Part shown: positions 61,281-64,000 of the stretch, one piece after another
Position numbering within the stretch: position 1 is the first letter of the stretch
How the letters are laid out: each line of letters opens with the position of its first letter
Source of the DNA: Nitrospirillum iridis
GTDB lineage: Bacteria > Pseudomonadota > Alphaproteobacteria > Azospirillales > Azospirillaceae
Assembly: GCF_014205765.1 (NCBI RefSeq)
Contig: NZ_JACIIZ010000006.1
Location: forward strand, 186,001 to 250,000
Reading direction: 5' to 3'
DNA: 64,000 nucleotides
The notes under the pieces: generated by a model
What the model saw: only the letters and a program-made list of their open reading frames with translations
Told to the model about the DNA's origin: nothing
Databases searched by the model: none
Translations under genes and position numbers: made by a program

Positions 61281-62990
61281 TCAGTCCGCCTTCGTCACGC
61301 GCAGGATTTCCTCCGGCGTGGTGATGCCCTCCAGCACCCGCCGCAACCCGTCCCGGTACAGCGGCACCATGCCGCCCATTTCCACCGCCGCCGCCTCGAT
61401 CTCCGCAGACGACGCCCCCTGGCGCACCAGCGCCCGTATCGGGTCGTTGATGGGCAGCCACTCGGCGATGGCCTGGCGGCCGCGATATCCCGTGCCGTTG
61501 CAGGCGGGGCAGCCCACGGCACGGTAAACGGTGGTGGGATGGGCCGGCAGGCCCAGGGCCGCCGCCGCGTCCGCCGCCAACTCGTAGGGCTGGCGGCAGT
61601 GGGGGCACAGCGTGCGCACCAGGCGCTGCGCCAACACGCCGTTGAGGGTGGAGGCCAACAGATAGGGATCCACCCCCATGTCCATCAGGCGCGGCACGGC
61701 ACCGGCGGCGTCGTTGGTGTGCAGGGTGGACAGCACCAGATGACCGGTCAGGGCCGCCTGCACCGCCACCTTGGTGGTCTCGCCATCCCGCATCTCGCCC
61801 ACCAGGATGACGTCCGGGTCCTGGCGCAGGAAGCTGCGCAGCGCATGGGCGAAGGTCAGGCCGATGCCCGGCTTCACCTGCGTCTGGTTGACGCCGTCCA
61901 GCAAATATTCCACCGGATCCTCGACGGTGAGGATCTTGCGGCGGGCGGCGTCCATGCCGCGCAGGCCGGCGTAGAGGGTGGTGGTCTTGCCGCTGCCGGT
62001 GGGGCCGGTGACCAACACGATGCCGTGCGGCCGCTCCAACTCGGCGGCCAAGGGCTCCGCCACCCAGGCGGGCAGGCCCAGGCTGTCCAGCGTGCCGCCC
62101 GCCGTTTCCTGGTCCAGGATGCGCATCACCACATCCTCACCATGCACCGTGGGCGTGGTGGAAACACGGAAGTCGATCTCCCGGCCCTGCAGGGTCTGGC
62201 GGATGCGCCCGTCCTGGGGCAGACGCCGCTCACCGATGTCCAGCCCCGCCATGACCTTGACGCGGGTGACGAAGCCGGCCGTCATGCGGCGGGGCAGAAC
62301 CTCCGCCTCGCGCAGGATGCCGTCGACGCGGTGACGGATGACCAGGCGGTCGGCCATGGGCTCGACATGGATGTCGGTGGCGCCGGCCGCCAGCGCCGAC
62401 TGGATGGCGTTGGTGACCAGGCGCACCACCGGCCCCTCGCTGGCCAAATCCCGCAGGCGCTCGGCATCGCCTTCCAGCAGGTCCGGCATCTCATCCTGAT
62501 TGGCGGCGGGCGGGGCGATTTCATAAAGGCGATCCAGCGCCGCGGCGATGGCGGTGCCGGTCATGACCACGGGGCGCACCGGCCGCCCGGCCAGGAAGGC
62601 GGCGGCGCCCAGCGACCGGGCATCCAGCGGGTCGGCCATGGCGAACACCGCCTGGGCGCCGTCATTGCTCAAGGGCAGCATCAGCTTGGACTTGAGGAAG
62701 GCCAGATTGGCCGTGTCCATCATCACCGGCGCCTCGGGCAGGTGGTCGGCCGGCCACAGCGCCAGGCCCAGCGCCCGGGCGTAGGCCGCGGCCATATGCT
62801 CTTCCGACACCAGGCCCAGATCCACCAGCCGCCGGTCCACCCGACCGCCCGCCGCCTGCGCCCGCCCCAGTGCGCCGTTGGCCAACTGTCCCTGGGCCGA
62901 TAGGGCCGCCAGGACACGGGTCAATCCATCCTCGCCCTGAAAGATGGGATCGGTAACAACGCGGATAGCTGAGTGATGATCGGGCGTCAC
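61281..62990 (-). CDS. gspE: Type II secretion ATPase GspE
   Basis: A 569-residue hexameric ATPase and first gene of the operon. Residues about 20-180 are the N1E/N2E parts that bind GspL. The catalytic core has GATDIHVEPMADRLVIRHRVDG, Walker A GPTGSGKTTT (about 320), the Asp box LTVEDPVEYLLDGVNQTQV, Walker B DPDVILVGEMRDGET and the His box LVLSTLHTNDAAGAVPRL. The zinc tetracysteine (CPHC, CPAC) follows. It starts at GTG with AGAGGG about 9 bases upstream. It powers pseudopilus growth. All motifs are intact. Confidence 0.95.
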   Translation of the reverse strand: MTPDHHSAIRVVTDPIFQGEDGLTRVLAALSAQGQLANGALGRAQAAGGRVDRRLVDLGLVSEEHMAAAYARALGLALWPADHLPEAPVMMDTANLAFLKSKLMLPLSNDGAQAVFAMADPLDARSLGAAAFLAGRPVRPVVMTGTAIAAALDRLYEIAPPAANQDEMPDLLEGDAERLRDLASEGPVVRLVTNAIQSALAAGATDIHVEPMADRLVIRHRVDGILREAEVLPRRMTAGFVTRVKVMAGLDIGERRLPQDGRIRQTLQGREIDFRVSTTPTVHGEDVVMRILDQETAGGTLDSLGLPAWVAEPLAAELERPHGIVLVTGPTGSGKTTTLYAGLRGMDAARRKILTVEDPVEYLLDGVNQTQVKPGIGLTFAHALRSFLRQDPDVILVGEMRDGETTKVAVQAALTGHLVLSTLHTNDAAGAVPRLMDMGVDPYLLASTLNGVLAQRLVRTLCPHCRQPYELAADAAAALGLPAHPTTVYRAVGCPACNGTGYRGRQAIAEWLPINDPIRALVRQGASSAEIEAAAVEMGGMVPLYRDGLRRVLEGITTPEEILRVTKAD

Positions 62991-63687
62991 GGAGTGTACC
63001 CTCTAAAACTTGAGTGCCGACTATGTTGAGTGCGTCCCTTGGAATAGTTCTAGGCCGTAAAGGTTAATATATCGCGAATTGCCTAGTGCACATTGTCTAT
63101 CTCTGAAGAGTTAAGCCATACCCACCTCATCGTTCAACAGACGTTTAATCCATTGAATTATATGAATGTTCAACCGGTGACGACCGGCAATCGGGTCTGG
63201 AGAGGGGACAATTCGCCGACTGGCCTACCCCTTTCATCTAGTCACGGCCTATGCCTGGGCAAGGGAACACACCCATCAAGAATAAGTCAATACTGCTAAA
63301 ATTTTATATTTATTTATCAACAGATCATCCTGATATTATTTGTCAACGACCTGATACCCAACAGTTTTTCTTTAAAAGACCAGTTTTCACCTGCACCAAT
63401 ACAGGGAAAGCCGGACCGCAATAGACAACGAAACGTCGATGCCACCCGCCCCAGGAAGACCACCCCTGAGCCGGACGCATTGCGGAACGCGACGGGGCGC
63501 GGTTCTGAGGACATCCGCAACGACATTGGCCTGCCTGGAAAGGTGTCGGCGATGGCGATGCGCGTACGCCGTTAGCGGCGGATCGCTAACCGTTATGCCA
63601 ACCTGTGACACCGCCCCCTCTCCTTGACCCAACCCGGCGCAGACCCGCATAAATTGCGGGACACCCACCCTTTGAGGAACCATCCGC
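62991..63687. promoter_or_regulatory. AT-rich gene-free region upstream of the T2SS operon
   Basis: About 700 bases between the divergent gspE and TolB/CadC-like genes. The stretch 63040-63400 is clearly richer in A/T than the rest of the window, with runs such as AAAATTTTATATTTATTTATC around 63298. Only short frames of 62-69 codons occur; none has a convincing ribosome site or family pattern, so I do not call a gene. It must carry the T2SS promoter and the promoter for the 63688 gene. Confidence 0.5.
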
Positions 63688-64000
63688 GTGGCTTCCGCCT
63701 CAACGCCTTCGCCCTGGGCCGTGCGTGAACAGGTCGACCGGCTAGGGGCCAGCCCCCGGTTCGCCGGGTCGGAACGACTGCTGGCCTTCCTGCATTTCAT
63801 CGTGGAGGAGACGCTGGCGGGTCGCGGTGCCACGTTGAAGGAGGCGGTGATCGGCAACGCCGTCTACGGGCGGGAGCCACCCTACGATCCCCGTATCGAC
63901 AGCACCGTGCGCGTGGAGGCGCGGCGCCTGCGCCGCAAGCTGGAAGACCATTATGCCGGGCCTGGGCGGCAAGATCCTGTGATCATCACTTTGCCCACCG
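63688..64000 (+). CDS. TolB/CadC-like protein N-terminal region, 3' end outside window
   Basis: The first 104 residues of a protein that runs off the window. It starts at GTG with GAGGAA 8 bases upstream. The pattern RFAGSERLLAFLHFIVEETLAGRGATLKEAVIGNAVYGREPPYDPRIDSTVRVEARRLRRKLEDHY is a well-known conserved N-terminal block. It occurs in alphaproteobacterial proteins that continue with TolB/FlgO-like, TPR or adenylate-cyclase-linked domains. The block looks like a winged-helix-type domain (YDPRIDSTVRVEARRLRRKL). Function is unknown. It is divergent from the T2SS operon, and no link is proven. Confidence 0.72.
   Translation, partial: MASASTPSPWAVREQVDRLGASPRFAGSERLLAFLHFIVEETLAGRGATLKEAVIGNAVYGREPPYDPRIDSTVRVEARRLRRKLEDHYAGPGRQDPVIITLPT

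Noticed and set aside
63160-63260. Possible riboswitch or structured RNA in the AT-rich gap
   Set aside because: I saw short complementary GC segments but could not match them to any known riboswitch core, and they lie about 430 bases or more before the downstream start.
63093-63299. 68-codon plus-strand frame in the AT-rich gap
   Set aside because: No clear ribosome site, no family pattern, and composition unlike the other genes; it may be chance in AT-rich DNA.

Overview
The window is GC-rich (third codon positions strongly G/C) and reads as an alphaproteobacterial chromosome. Points in favour are an L-arabinose 1-dehydrogenase and a ketoglutarate semialdehyde dehydrogenase of the kind known from Azospirillum, an XylD-type IlvD/Edd dehydratase, a GguC-type protein, several TonB-dependent receptors (TBDRs) and paired flavin-dependent halogenases. 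An Azospirillaceae member (Azospirillum/Nitrospirillum/Niveispirillum-like) fits best. This is an inference; no rRNA or marker gene is present, and I saw no tRNA, CRISPR array or insertion sequence.

Region 1 (about 1.1-31.6 kb) is a plant-polysaccharide and L-arabinose region. A GH51 arabinofuranosidase and a GH27 enzyme form an overlapping operon with a GntR regulator. They diverge from a Tat-exported DUF6259-like putative glycosidase. Two TBDRs follow, one in an operon with two flavin-dependent halogenases. A YtfQRT/YjfF-type furanose ABC transporter is followed by a second GntR regulator and an aldonate dehydratase. GguC, an arabinose 1-dehydrogenase and a ketoglutarate semialdehyde dehydrogenase complete a non-phosphorylative route L-arabinose -> arabonate -> 2-keto-3-deoxyarabonate -> ketoglutarate semialdehyde -> 2-oxoglutarate. 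Only the lactonase is not seen. A shared 10-bp motif close to ATCGTATGAT lies upstream of five of the transcription units and points to one regulon.

Region 2 (31.7-36.8 kb) has WrbA, a TauD-family dioxygenase, an SDR, and a compact module in which two paralogous four-helix membrane proteins flank a PadR repressor, followed by a small secreted protein.

Region 3 (36.8-51.7 kb) looks like an undescribed catabolic locus in two divergent arms. The minus arm encodes a RutB-like cysteine hydrolase, a TauD-family dioxygenase, a RutA-like flavin monooxygenase, a TBDR, an MFS carrier, an amidohydrolase and an M20 metallohydrolase. The plus arm encodes an acetamidase/formamidase, a Rieske oxygenase, a DODA/LigB-type extradiol dioxygenase and a PDR/VanB-type reductase. 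An AraC-type regulator closes the locus. The gene set suggests uptake and opening of a nitrogen-containing (amide or N-heterocyclic) aromatic compound; the substrate is unknown.

Region 4 (51.8-63.0 kb) is one type II secretion operon, E-F-G-H-I-J-L-M-C/N-D-K-O, with almost every junction overlapping. Its order resembles the Xanthomonas Xps system except that K is moved behind D, and its secretin is itself a predicted lipoprotein. An AT-rich 0.7-kb gap and the start of a TolB/CadC-like protein end the window.
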